Shown here in pieces: positions 9,030 to 16,467 of a stretch of DNA of 64,000 bases. The stretch's first letter is position 1; each line of letters opens with the position of its first letter. Position numbers and translations under genes: made by a program. Under the pieces are notes generated by a model. That model made no database searches. It saw only the letters and a list, made by a program, of their open reading frames with translations, and was not told where the DNA came from. The stretch spans positions 46,180 to 110,179 of the forward strand of contig NZ_KI912496.1 of the NCBI RefSeq assembly GCF_000518785.1, in the 5' to 3' direction. Origin of the DNA: Paenirhizobium selenitireducens ATCC BAA-1503. Its GTDB lineage: Bacteria; Pseudomonadota; Alphaproteobacteria; Rhizobiales; Rhizobiaceae.

Positions 9030-9872
9030 TCAAACGTCGGCTTTGAATGTCTGCTTCTGGGATCCCAGCCCGTCGATGCCGAGTTCGACGACGTCGCCGG
9101 GTTTCAGGTAGCGCGGCGGCTTCATGCCCATGCCGACGCCGGGGGGCGTGCCGGTGGAGATGACGTCGCCGGGATGCAGGCTCATGAACTGGCTCAGATA
9201 GGAGACGAGGAAGGCGACGCCGTAGACCATGGTGGCCGACGTGCCGTTCTGCATCTTTTCGCCGTTGACGGTCAGCCACATGGACAGGGCCTGCGGATCG
9301 GCGATCTCGTCCTTCGTCACCAGCCAGGGACCGATCGGGCCAAAGGTGTCGCAGGACTTGCCCTTGGTCCACTGGCCGGCGCGTTCCGTCTGGAAGGCGC
9401 GCTCGGAGACGTCATGGGAAACGCAATAGCCGGCGACATAGTCGAGGGCCTCGGCTTCCGAGACATATTTTGCCGTCTTGCCGATGACGACGCCGAGTTC
9501 GACCTCCCAGTCGGTCTTTTCCGAGCCGCGCGGGATGAGCACGTCGTCGTTCGGGCCGACGATCGCCGAGGTCGCCTTCATGAAGATGACGGGTTCGGGC
9601 GGCACCGCCATGCCGCTTTCGGCGGCGTGGTCGGAATAGTTGAGGCCGATGCAGATGAACTTGCCGGTGCCGGCAACGCAAGCGCCGATGCGGGAGGCTT
9701 CAAGCTCGGGCAGCGAGTTGAGGTCGAGGGCGGCGATCTTCGAAAGCCCCTCGGGCGAGATCGCCGCGCCGCCGATATCGGTCACATGGGCGGAGAGATC
9801 GCGGATCTTGCCGTCCCGGTCGAGAATGGCGGGCTTTTCCTGGCCGGGCTGTCCGACGCGCATCAGTTTCAT
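9030..9872 (-). CDS. FAH-family hydrolase, 2,4-diketo-3-deoxy-L-fuconate hydrolase-like (copy 1)
   Basis: The 280-residue protein shows the canonical FAH-fold core: CIGLNYSDHAAESG, metal-binding WEVELGVVIG, then STGTPPGVGMGMKPPRYLKPGD near the C-terminus (read as STGTPPGVG and PRYLKPGD). The ATG at 9872 follows AAAGGACA. By counting aligned residues it differs from the protein at 40830-41672 at only seven positions. In L-fucose-type pathways this family cleaves 2,4-diketo-3-deoxy-L-fuconate into pyruvate and L-lactate. It lies between an enolase-superfamily dehydratase and an SDR, which reproduces that pathway order. Longer in-frame extension upstream overlaps the SDR gene and is rejected. 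Confidence 0.85.
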   Translation of the reverse strand: MKLMRVGQPGQEKPAILDRDGKIRDLSAHVTDIGGAAISPEGLSKIAALDLNSLPELEASRIGACVAGTGKFICIGLNYSDHAAESGMAVPPEPVIFMKATSAIVGPNDDVLIPRGSEKTDWEVELGVVIGKTAKYVSEAEALDYVAGYCVSHDVSERAFQTERAGQWTKGKSCDTFGPIGPWLVTKDEIADPQALSMWLTVNGEKMQNGTSATMVYGVAFLVSYLSQFMSLHPGDVISTGTPPGVGMGMKPPRYLKPGDVVELGIDGLGSQKQTFKADV

Positions 9873-9894
9873 GGGGGTGTCCTTTCCAGAAGAA

Positions 9895-10641
9895 TTAGAT
9901 GGTCCAGCCGCCGTCGATGGCGAAGGCCTGGCCGGAGGTATAGGTGGCGCCGGCGATGTAGACGGCAAGATCGGCGATCTCTTCCGGTGTACCGAGCCTG
10001 CCCATGGGCTGGCGGGCGATGAAGGCGGCGCGGGCGGCGTCATAGTCGCCCTGGGCACGCATGCGGTCCTGCAGCGAGGGGCTCTCGACCGTGCCGGGGC
10101 AGATGGCGTTGACGCGGATTCCTTGCGTCACATAGTCGGCGGCGACCGACTTGGTGAGGCCGATCACGGCGGCCTTGGTGACGGTGTAGGCGCAGCGGTT
10201 GGGCACGCCCTTCACCGAGGATGCGACCGAGGCCATGTTGATGATCGAACCCGAACCGCGCGCCAGCATGGCGGGCAGGACGGCGCGGATGGTGCGGATC
10301 ATGGCGCGCACATTGAGGTCGAAGGCGAAGTCGAGATCGCCGGCCGTCATGTCCATGACGGTGCCGCCATGGACGACGCCGGCGCAGTTGAACAGGATGT
10401 CGAAGGGCCCGGTCTCGGCGACGATCGCCTCGACGGCTTCGTCCTTCAGCACGTCGAGCACGCGCGTCTCGAGCATGAGCCCTTCCGCTTTCGCCTCGGC
10501 CGCCAGGCTGTCGAGCGCTTCCGCATTGATGTCGGTGGCAACCACGCTTGCACCGGCGCGGGCAAAGGCCAGCGCACTCGCACGCCCGATCCCTTGGCCC
10601 GAGGCCGTGATCAGGGCTTTCTTCTCGCTCAGCGACGCCAT
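9895..10641 (-). CDS. SDR-family dehydrogenase, 2-keto-3-deoxy-L-fuconate dehydrogenase-like (copy 1)
   Basis: This is a classical 248-residue SDR: TASGQGIG nucleotide loop (about 11-18), NCAGVVHGG (about 84), catalytic Ser in NMASVASS, YTVTK (Tyr/Lys catalytic pair, about 147-151) and PGTVESP. ATDIN after the second strand favours NAD. The ATG at 10641 is preserved because GGAGGAGG lies 8 bp upstream; the ATG at 10659 overlaps that ribosome site. Beyond the first ten residues it differs from the 41772-42521 protein at only one position that I could find. It is the first gene of the leftward unit and has GntR-type operator motifs just upstream. Confidence 0.85.
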   Translation of the reverse strand: MASLSEKKALITASGQGIGRASALAFARAGASVVATDINAEALDSLAAEAKAEGLMLETRVLDVLKDEAVEAIVAETGPFDILFNCAGVVHGGTVMDMTAGDLDFAFDLNVRAMIRTIRAVLPAMLARGSGSIINMASVASSVKGVPNRCAYTVTKAAVIGLTKSVAADYVTQGIRVNAICPGTVESPSLQDRMRAQGDYDAARAAFIARQPMGRLGTPEEIADLAVYIAGATYTSGQAFAIDGGWTI

Positions 10642-10668
10642 GATGAACGCCTCCTCCATCTTGTCATG

Positions 10669-10679
10669 TTGTCAGACTT
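10669..10679. promoter_or_regulatory. GntR-type operator half-site upstream of the SDR gene
   Basis: TTGTCAGACTT lies 28 bp before the SDR start at 10641. It repeats the nine-base TTGTCAGAC of the site at 2474 exactly, linking this leftward unit to the GntR regulator at 1628-2344. The second half of the dyad is weak here. Confidence 0.45.
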
Positions 10680-10803
10680 CTTTGTTCAACGGTCGACAAT
10701 GTGACTGCGATCGGTCGCAAGCACAACCTTTTTTCGCGGCGATTCGCCTGCTTTTTCATCAAACTTCATCGACGGCAGGTAGGGAATCGTCCCTGGCCGT
10801 CGC

Positions 10804-10821
10804 CGGGGAGGCGGCTCCCCG
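10804..10821. other. Stem-loop after the Ldh-family gene
   Basis: CGGGGAG (10804-10810) pairs perfectly with CTCCCCG (10815-10821) around GCGG, six bases downstream of the stop of the leftward gene at 10827. No T-run follows, so it may be a weak terminator or a 3'-end stabiliser. Confidence 0.4.
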
Positions 10822-10826
10822 TGCCC

Positions 10827-11852
10827 TCAGGCGAGAGAAGCCAGCATGCCCTTCAGTTCTTCGAGCAGGGAGGCCTGCACAGGAATGCCACGGCTTTCGT
10901 TGCGGGTGCGGGCCTCGTAGCGGCGCTGCGAGGGCAGGCGGGCGCCTTGGCCGGTGATGGCGGCGAACATGTCTTCGGCCCGGCGCATGTGCTCTTCCAT
11001 GCCGCCGCCGAGGAAGACCTTCGGATCGAGTGCGAGGATCAGTTCGCCGTGGCACGGGGCCGCGCCTGCACCATCGTCGAAGGCCATGGATTCGGCGCTC
11101 GTCATGTCGGCGATCAGCGGGCCGGCCATCAGCTCGATCATGGCCGAAAGCGCCGAGCCCTTGTGGCCGCCGAAGGTGAGCATGGCCCCCTCCATCGCCT
11201 TTGTCGCATCGGTCGTGTCATTGCCGTCGCTGTCGATCGCCCAGCCGAGCGGGATGGGCTTGCCGGCGCGGCGATGCAGTTCGATCTCGCCGCGGGCGGC
11301 GGCGCTGGTGGCGAAGTCGAAGACGAAGGGGTGGGAGGCGGCGCGCGGCCAGCCGAAGGCGATCGGATTGGTGCCGAAGACGGGCTTCGTGCCGCCGGCC
11401 GGCGCCACCCAGCTGTGGCTCGGCGTCATGGCGAGCGCCACGAGTCCGGCTTCGGCGATCTGTTCGACTTCCGGCCAGAGCGCCGAGAAATGATAGCAGT
11501 GATTGATCGCCATGGCGGCAATGCCGAGGCGGCTGGCCTTTGTGATCAGTTCGGGCAGGCCTTCCCGGAAGGCGAGCAGGGAATAGCCGAAATTGGCGTC
11601 GACCTTGACGATGCCGGGTGCCGAGGCGTCGACCGTCGGCACGGCCTTCGGATCGACCTTGCCCTTGCGCACCGTCGCCACGCAACCGAGCAGGCGCCAC
11701 AGACCGTGCGAGTAGCATTCGTCGCGCTGGGCGGAGACGACGGACTTTGCGATCGTTTCGGCATGTCCTGCGGAAAGCCCGGCCGCGAGAAGGATGTCGG
11801 TTGCGAGGCGCCTGGCGTCTTCGAGCGGGAGGAATTCGAGATCCTGGGACAT
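10827..11852 (-). CDS. Ldh-family NAD(P)-dependent oxidoreductase (malate/L-sulfolactate/delta1-piperideine-2-carboxylate reductase type)
   Basis: The 341-residue protein matches the Ldh2/YlbC/DpkA family: DECYSHGLWRL near residue 45 (with the catalytic His), NHCYHFSALWPEV, APAGGTKPVFGTNPIAFGWP (the typical nucleotide-side loop) and FGGHKGSALS. Members reduce cyclic imino acids such as delta1-piperideine- or delta1-pyrroline-2-carboxylate, or oxidise 2-hydroxyacids. Its neighbours are a DapA-like deaminase, a prolidase and a D-amino-acid dehydrogenase, which favours a cyclic imino acid substrate. It is separated from the DapA-like gene by a terminator-like hairpin (11876-11912), so it may be expressed at a lower level. 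Confidence 0.8.
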   Translation of the reverse strand: MSQDLEFLPLEDARRLATDILLAAGLSAGHAETIAKSVVSAQRDECYSHGLWRLLGCVATVRKGKVDPKAVPTVDASAPGIVKVDANFGYSLLAFREGLPELITKASRLGIAAMAINHCYHFSALWPEVEQIAEAGLVALAMTPSHSWVAPAGGTKPVFGTNPIAFGWPRAASHPFVFDFATSAAARGEIELHRRAGKPIPLGWAIDSDGNDTTDATKAMEGAMLTFGGHKGSALSAMIELMAGPLIADMTSAESMAFDDGAGAAPCHGELILALDPKVFLGGGMEEHMRRAEDMFAAITGQGARLPSQRRYEARTRNESRGIPVQASLLEELKGMLASLA

Positions 11853-11875
11853 GGGATGCTTCCTGTCGGGTTGGA

Positions 11876-11912
11876 AAGAAAAGGGCCGCCAGCGCGATGC
11901 GGCTGGCGGCCC
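11876..11912 (-). terminator. Terminator or attenuator between the DapA-like and Ldh-family genes
   Basis: A perfect 11-bp stem (11883-11893 with 11902-11912, arms GGGCCGCCAGC and GCTGGCGGCCC) has an 8-nt loop. On the minus strand it is followed by TTTTCTTT. It lies 29 bp after the stop of the DapA-like gene and 30 bp before the Ldh-family start. Confidence 0.7.
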
Positions 11913-11941
11913 GGAGTTCTGCAGGACGGGCCGGATGCGGC

Positions 11942-12853
11942 TCAGGCGGCCTTTGCCGTCTTCGACGGACGGGTGGCGGCAGCCTTTTCGACCATGGCGG
12001 TGATCTCGGCGCGACGGGCGCCCTGAAGGATCATGCGCGGCATGCGGACGCGTTCGGAACCGCGGCCCATGATCTGCTCTGCGAGCTTGATGGTCTGGAC
12101 CAGGTCGTGCTCGGCGTCGAGATGCAGGAGCGGCATGAACCAGCGGTAGATGCGGCGGGCTTCTTCCCAGTCGCCGCGGTCGACGGCGGCGACGAGCGCG
12201 ACCGATTCCTGCGGGAAGGCGCTGGTGAGGCCGGAGACCCAGCCCTTGGCACCGAGCATCATGCCTTCGAGCGCCACGTCGTCGAGGCCGGCGAAGATGT
12301 CGAAGCGGTCGCCGAATTCATTGAGGAGGTCGGTGAAGCGACGGGTATCGGGTGCGCTTTCCTTGACGGCCTTGATGTTCCCCACGCCTTCGAGCGCGCG
12401 GAGCACGTCCGTGCCGATGTTGACGCGGTAGGCCGGCGGATTGTTGTAGAGCATGATCGGCAGCGAGGTTGCCTCGGCGACCGTCTTGAAATGGGCGACC
12501 AGTTCTTCCGGCTTCGGCACATAGACCATGGCGGGCAGCAGCATCAGGCCGTCGGCGCCGGCCTTCTCCGCGTCGCGGGCATAGGCGACGGCGCGGCGCG
12601 TGTCGAATTCGGAAACGCCGGTGATGACCGGAACGCGGCCGGCGACGACCTCGACGGCACCCTTGAGGATGGCGCGCTTCTCATCCGGGTCGAGCGAGTT
12701 GTTCTCGCCGCAGGTGCCCATGACGATCAGGCCGTGCACGCCGTCGTTGACCAGCGCGTCCTGCACCCGGCGGGTGTTTTCGAAATCGATCGACAGGTCT
12801 TCGTTGAATTGGGTCGTTACAGCGGGAATGACGCCGCGCCAGCCAGTGGTCAT
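11942..12853 (-). CDS. DapA/NAL-superfamily lyase, 1-pyrroline-4-hydroxy-2-carboxylate deaminase-like
   Basis: The 303-residue (beta/alpha)8 barrel protein shows GTCGENNSL (substrate loop, about 43-51), the conserved Tyr of MLYNNPPAYRVN (about 137) and the Schiff-base Lys of NIKAVKES (about 165). The C-terminal stretch RWFMPLLHLDAEHDLVQTIK resembles, from memory, the Pseudomonas LhpC-type deaminases that convert delta1-pyrroline-4-hydroxy-2-carboxylate to 2-oxoglutarate semialdehyde. The ATG at 12853 follows AAGGAGA. The neighbouring Ldh-family, D-amino-acid dehydrogenase and prolidase genes support a hydroxyproline-type role, but other 2-keto-acid lyases cannot be excluded. Confidence 0.75.
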   Translation of the reverse strand: MTTGWRGVIPAVTTQFNEDLSIDFENTRRVQDALVNDGVHGLIVMGTCGENNSLDPDEKRAILKGAVEVVAGRVPVITGVSEFDTRRAVAYARDAEKAGADGLMLLPAMVYVPKPEELVAHFKTVAEATSLPIMLYNNPPAYRVNIGTDVLRALEGVGNIKAVKESAPDTRRFTDLLNEFGDRFDIFAGLDDVALEGMMLGAKGWVSGLTSAFPQESVALVAAVDRGDWEEARRIYRWFMPLLHLDAEHDLVQTIKLAEQIMGRGSERVRMPRMILQGARRAEITAMVEKAAATRPSKTAKAA

Positions 12854-12893
12854 CGCAATCTCCTTGGGTTGGTGTGATATATCAGTATACAAT

Positions 12894-12907
12894 TTGTCGA
12901 CAGGAGG
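12894..12907. promoter_or_regulatory. Operator-like TTGTCGACA site upstream of the DapA-like gene
   Basis: TTGTCGACAGGAGG lies 41 bp before the start at 12853 and contains the palindrome TGTCGACA. The same 14 bases recur at 16318-16331 next to the GntR gene. A GTATAC palindrome at 12885-12890 sits beside it, so a two-part GntR operator is possible. Confidence 0.5.
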
Positions 12908-13019
12908 CAAGGTGGGGCTGCGGGTATTTTTTGTGACCCAGACCGCGTTCACCTTGCCGGGTACAAGACCTTCACCAAGTGGGGCGCGCAGATGGTATCG
13001 CCACCGTGGATGCGAGCGA

Positions 13020-14162
13020 TCAGGCGAAGGGCTCGGTGGGACCCTTGGCGGGCGTGGTGAACCAGTCAGGCCCGGCCTCGGTCATGTGGATGTGGTCTTC
13101 GAGGCGAATGCCGAACCGGCCGGGCACGACGATCATCGGCTCGTTGGAAAAGCACATGCCTGCTTCGAGAGGGGTGCTGTTGCCGCGGACGATATAGGGC
13201 TCCTCATGGATCTCGAGGCCAAGCCCGTGGCCGGCGCGGTGGGGCAGGCCGGGCAGCGCGTAATCCGGCCCGAGACTGTGGCGGACGAGGACGGCACGGG
13301 CGGCGGCGTCGAGGCTTTCGCAAGGCGCGCCGAGACGCGCGGCGTCGAACACGGACTGCTGCGCCTCCCGCTCGATCGCCCAGATCCGGGCGAAGTCGGC
13401 AGGCGGCTCGTCGAGCATGTAGGTGCGGGTGAGGTCGGAATGGTATCCGTCGATGCGGCAGCCTGTATCGACCAGGATGACATCGCCCGGCTTGTAGGTC
13501 TGGTCACCGTCGGCCCCGTGCGGCAGGGAGGTCGCCTCGCCGAACGAGACGATGCAGAAGCTCGAGCCGCCTTCGGCGCCCAGCGCGCGATGCTGGTCGT
13601 CGATGAAGCGGATGACTTCGGAGGCGCGGATGCCGGGTTTGATCAGGGCGTGGACGCGCCTGTGGACCTCAAGCGTGAGGTTCATGGCGTATTGGATGAT
13701 GGCGATTTCGCTCTCCGACTTGCGCAGCCGCTGGCGGCGGATGATCGGTCCGCCGTCTATCAGGCGCTCTGGGCCGAACTGGCGGGCCAGCGCATGATAG
13801 ACGAAGAGCGGCAGGGCGTCGTCGAGCGCCAGTTGCTGGTCTGGACCAAGCAGGGCAGCGACGAGCGCGGCGCTGCTTTCCTCTTCCTGCCAGACATGGA
13901 TTTCGCCCGGCAGGTGGGGAATGCTTTCGACGCGGCTGAGCTCGAAGCCCGGAACGATGTAGTGCAGGGCGGTCGGCGTGACCACGGCGCCGACCAGGCG
14001 CTCGCTCTGATGCCAGACGAGGCCGGTATAGTAGCGCAGGCTTTCGGTCGAGCCGAGCAGGACCGCACCGATCCGTTCTTCGGCCAGCACCGCCCGCAGG
14101 CGGGTCAGCCGCTGGGAGCGCTCCTCATTCGAGATCGGGGCCGGGAAAGGGTGGGCATTCAT
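13020..14162 (-). CDS. M24-family Xaa-Pro dipeptidase (prolidase-like)
   Basis: The 380-residue protein has a creatinase/prolidase N-terminal domain (about 15-145) and a pita-bread M24 domain. All five dinuclear-metal ligands are visible: the two Asp of DTGCRIDGYHSD, His of GHGLG, Glu of SNEP and Glu of RLEDH. Presence of the full set favours a metallopeptidase that splits X-Pro or X-hydroxyproline dipeptides over a metal-free creatinase. The ATG at 14162 follows AGAGGAA; a longer form from about 14201 has no better ribosome site. It lies 77 bp after the D-amino-acid dehydrogenase gene, so it could supply imino acids to it. No signal peptide, so cytoplasmic. Confidence 0.82.
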   Translation of the reverse strand: MNAHPFPAPISNEERSQRLTRLRAVLAEERIGAVLLGSTESLRYYTGLVWHQSERLVGAVVTPTALHYIVPGFELSRVESIPHLPGEIHVWQEEESSAALVAALLGPDQQLALDDALPLFVYHALARQFGPERLIDGGPIIRRQRLRKSESEIAIIQYAMNLTLEVHRRVHALIKPGIRASEVIRFIDDQHRALGAEGGSSFCIVSFGEATSLPHGADGDQTYKPGDVILVDTGCRIDGYHSDLTRTYMLDEPPADFARIWAIEREAQQSVFDAARLGAPCESLDAAARAVLVRHSLGPDYALPGLPHRAGHGLGLEIHEEPYIVRGNSTPLEAGMCFSNEPMIVVPGRFGIRLEDHIHMTEAGPDWFTTPAKGPTEPFA

Positions 14163-14239
14163 CGTGTGTTCCTCTTCGATGAAAATGGTGGGGCGGTCCA
14201 TCGAAACGATTGGATCGCTCACTGCATCTGCGGGTCGCG

Positions 14240-15493
14240 TCAGCGGAAACGGCCGGGGCTGAAAGGTTCGGTGGGAAGGCTGGTGGCGCGGCCGGCGGCA
14301 AGGTCGGAAACGAGCCTGCCGGTCGCGGCCGACTGGGTGAGGCCCAGATGGCCGTGGCCGAAGGCATAGAGGATCGAAGGGCTCGCGCTGGAACGGCCGA
14401 TGACCGGCAGGCAATCGGGCATGGACGGGCGGAAGCCCATCCATTCGCGGCCGCCCTCGGTCTTCAGTTCCGGCAGGAAGCGCGAAGCCTTGGCCAGCAG
14501 TGCCTTCGAGCGGCGATAATTGGGGGCGAGCTCCAGCCCGCCCAGTTCGACGGCGCCGCCGACCCGGATGCCCTCGGCAAGCGGCGTGACGACGAAGGCG
14601 TGGTCGTTGAAATAGAGCTGGCGCTGCAACTGGAAACTTTGCGCGGGAAGCGTCGTGTTGTAGCCGCGTTCGGTTTCAAGCGGCACGGGATCGCCCAGCC
14701 GGGCGGCCAGCGGTTTCGACCAGGCACCGCCGGCGACCACGACGGTGCGGGCGACGATCGTCGCACCATCGGCGAGGGTGATCGTCGCGCCGTCCGCATG
14801 CGGCGCGATGTCCCGGACTTCGCCCTTCTGCAGGGTGCCGCCACGGGCGACGACGAGATCGGCCACCGCGCGGGTCAGGCCCTGCGGATCGTTCACCTGG
14901 ATGCCGGCCGGCGAATACATGGCGTGGCGGAACTGCGGCGCGAGGCCCGGTTGCAGCCGCTCGATGTCGGCTCTGCCGACGCTGGTGAACTGGAAGCCGG
15001 CCTTTTCCTTCTCGAGCCAGTCCGGAGTGGCCGCATTGAAGCTGGCTTCGCTGTCATAGAGATCGAGCGTGCCGGTATGCGTGAAGAAGGACGACAGCTC
15101 GGCGATCGCCCTCACGCGCTCCATTTCGCTGGCGGCCAACTGCATCATGCCGGTCTGCACGGCTATCCCGTGCGCAAATGCCTTTCGCGAGCTTGCCCGC
15201 CAGAAGCGCCAGAGCCATGGCACCATGTTCAACGCGTAGGTGGGCGGCAGGCTGAGCGGCCCCAGAGGATCGAGCAGCCATTTGGGCGCCTTGAACATGA
15301 TGCCGGGCGAGGGAATGGGTATGATCTCGGGAAAGGCGAGGATGCCGGCATTGCCGGCGCTGGCACCGGCGGCGACCTCGTCGCGCTCGAGCAGGAGAAC
15401 CTTGCGGCCGTCGTTCTGCAGGTAGTGGGCCGCCATCACGCCTACGATTCCGGCCCCGATGACGACGACGTCAGCATTGGATTGGGCAGTCAT
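14240..15493 (-). CDS. FAD-dependent D-amino-acid dehydrogenase (DadA / D-hydroxyproline dehydrogenase-like)
   Basis: The 417-residue DAO-fold protein starts with VVVIGAGIVGVMAAHYL (dinucleotide fold, about 9-25) followed by the ribose-binding acid in LLERDE and the GNAGIL FAD loop. GFRPSMPDCLPVIG and AFGHGHLGLTQSAATG near the C-terminus are typical of DadA and HypO enzymes, which oxidise D-amino or cyclic imino acids and feed electrons to the respiratory chain. The ATG at 15493 follows GGAAGAG. It lies between the GntR regulator and the prolidase. Oxidation of D-hydroxyproline or an N-methyl amino acid is the best guess from context. Confidence 0.83.
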   Translation of the reverse strand: MTAQSNADVVVIGAGIVGVMAAHYLQNDGRKVLLLERDEVAAGASAGNAGILAFPEIIPIPSPGIMFKAPKWLLDPLGPLSLPPTYALNMVPWLWRFWRASSRKAFAHGIAVQTGMMQLAASEMERVRAIAELSSFFTHTGTLDLYDSEASFNAATPDWLEKEKAGFQFTSVGRADIERLQPGLAPQFRHAMYSPAGIQVNDPQGLTRAVADLVVARGGTLQKGEVRDIAPHADGATITLADGATIVARTVVVAGGAWSKPLAARLGDPVPLETERGYNTTLPAQSFQLQRQLYFNDHAFVVTPLAEGIRVGGAVELGGLELAPNYRRSKALLAKASRFLPELKTEGGREWMGFRPSMPDCLPVIGRSSASPSILYAFGHGHLGLTQSAATGRLVSDLAAGRATSLPTEPFSPGRFR

Positions 15494-15545
15494 ATCATCT
15501 CTTCCGGTTGGTCTGTCTTTGGGTTTGGGTCGGCGACCCGGTCGT

Positions 15546-16304
15546 TCAAAGGTTGCCGATTGCCAGCGCCTTGTGCATGTCGCGGGCGACATAATCCTGG
15601 ATCTGGTGGACGATCTGGGCGGCGTGGGCGATGGCCAGGCGGTCGGACTCCTCGACGTCGCCGGCCTCGATCGCCGCGATCATGTCCTCATGTTCCTGGA
15701 CATATTGCAGCGGCAGGCGGTCGTCGAAGGTGGAATAGTAGAGCCGCAGGATGCGCCGGCCTTCGTCGAGCAGGCGGGCAAAGAAGCTCGTGTAATAGGG
15801 GTTGCCGCCCAGCTCGGCGATCGCGACATGAAACTCGCGGTTGGCCTCGATCATTGCAAAGGCGTCCTGCGCCTTGACCGCGGCTTCGAATTCGCCCTGC
15901 CGGCGGCGTATCGTCGCCATCAGCGCCGGGTTCCTCTGGCCCGCGGCGGCCCGGGTGGTCACCCGGTACATCAATGCCAGCGCATCGAAATAGGTCGGCA
16001 GTGTGGCGAAATCGATCGTCGAGACGATCGTGTTGCGGTTGGGCAGCGTGGTCACCAGGCCGTCGGAAGCAAGCCGCAGCAGGGCTTCGCGGACCGGGGT
16101 GCGGGACATGCCGAAGCGTTCCGACAGTCGCACTTCATCCAGCGCGCTTCCCGGCGCCAGGGTCATCGCCAGGATTTCCTGCCGCAGCTTGCTGTAGACC
16201 GTCTGGGTGCCCGAGCCTCTGGAGCGCGGGGCCTCCGCCTGGGGATCGTCTGCCGTCATGTCTGCCACAGTTGATTTCGCGCCTGATCGCCGAGGATTGA
16301 TCAT
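15546..16304 (-). CDS. GntR transcriptional regulator (FCD domain)
   Basis: The winged-helix domain (TVYSKLRQEILAMTLAPGSA then LSERFGMSRTPVREALLRL, about 35-105) precedes an FCD domain ending with the metal-ligand-like EHEDMIAAIEAGD region. I use the ATG at 16304 (252 residues); ATGs at 16316 and 16259 are also possible and none has a strong ribosome site. The start region overlaps a TTGTCGACA palindrome (16318-16326), which suggests tight autoregulation. It is the first gene of the D-amino-acid dehydrogenase and prolidase unit and shares the operator motif with the DapA-like gene. Confidence 0.87.
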   Translation of the reverse strand: MINPRRSGAKSTVADMTADDPQAEAPRSRGSGTQTVYSKLRQEILAMTLAPGSALDEVRLSERFGMSRTPVREALLRLASDGLVTTLPNRNTIVSTIDFATLPTYFDALALMYRVTTRAAAGQRNPALMATIRRRQGEFEAAVKAQDAFAMIEANREFHVAIAELGGNPYYTSFFARLLDEGRRILRLYYSTFDDRLPLQYVQEHEDMIAAIEAGDVEESDRLAIAHAAQIVHQIQDYVARDMHKALAIGNL

Positions 16305-16317
16305 GCCTGCATGCATA

Positions 16318-16331
16318 TTGTCGACAGGAGG
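16318..16331. promoter_or_regulatory. Operator-like TTGTCGACA site at the GntR gene
   Basis: TTGTCGACAGGAGG is identical to the site at 12894-12907. It lies 14 bp before the ATG at 16304, where binding would block transcription of the GntR gene. A shorter ATTGTCGAC copy occurs on the minus strand at 10692-10700 upstream of the SDR gene. The rest of 16332-16467, before the ABC genes, shows no recognisable feature. Confidence 0.5.
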
Positions 16332-16467
16332 TCTGCGCAACTGTTTTGTGCGCGCGCGTGCCTTTGTCGCAGACCGAACGGGACGGCAGCCGCAGGCGCC
16401 GACGGGACAGCGAACGCCATCGCCCGCTTCGGCGCGCGATGGCTAGTGTGGCGCGGGGATGGGTCTT

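Noticed and set aside
14163..14444. Longer N-terminus of the M24 dipeptidase
   Set aside because: It would overlap the D-amino-acid dehydrogenase gene and lacks a ribosome site, while AGAGGAA precedes the ATG at 14162.
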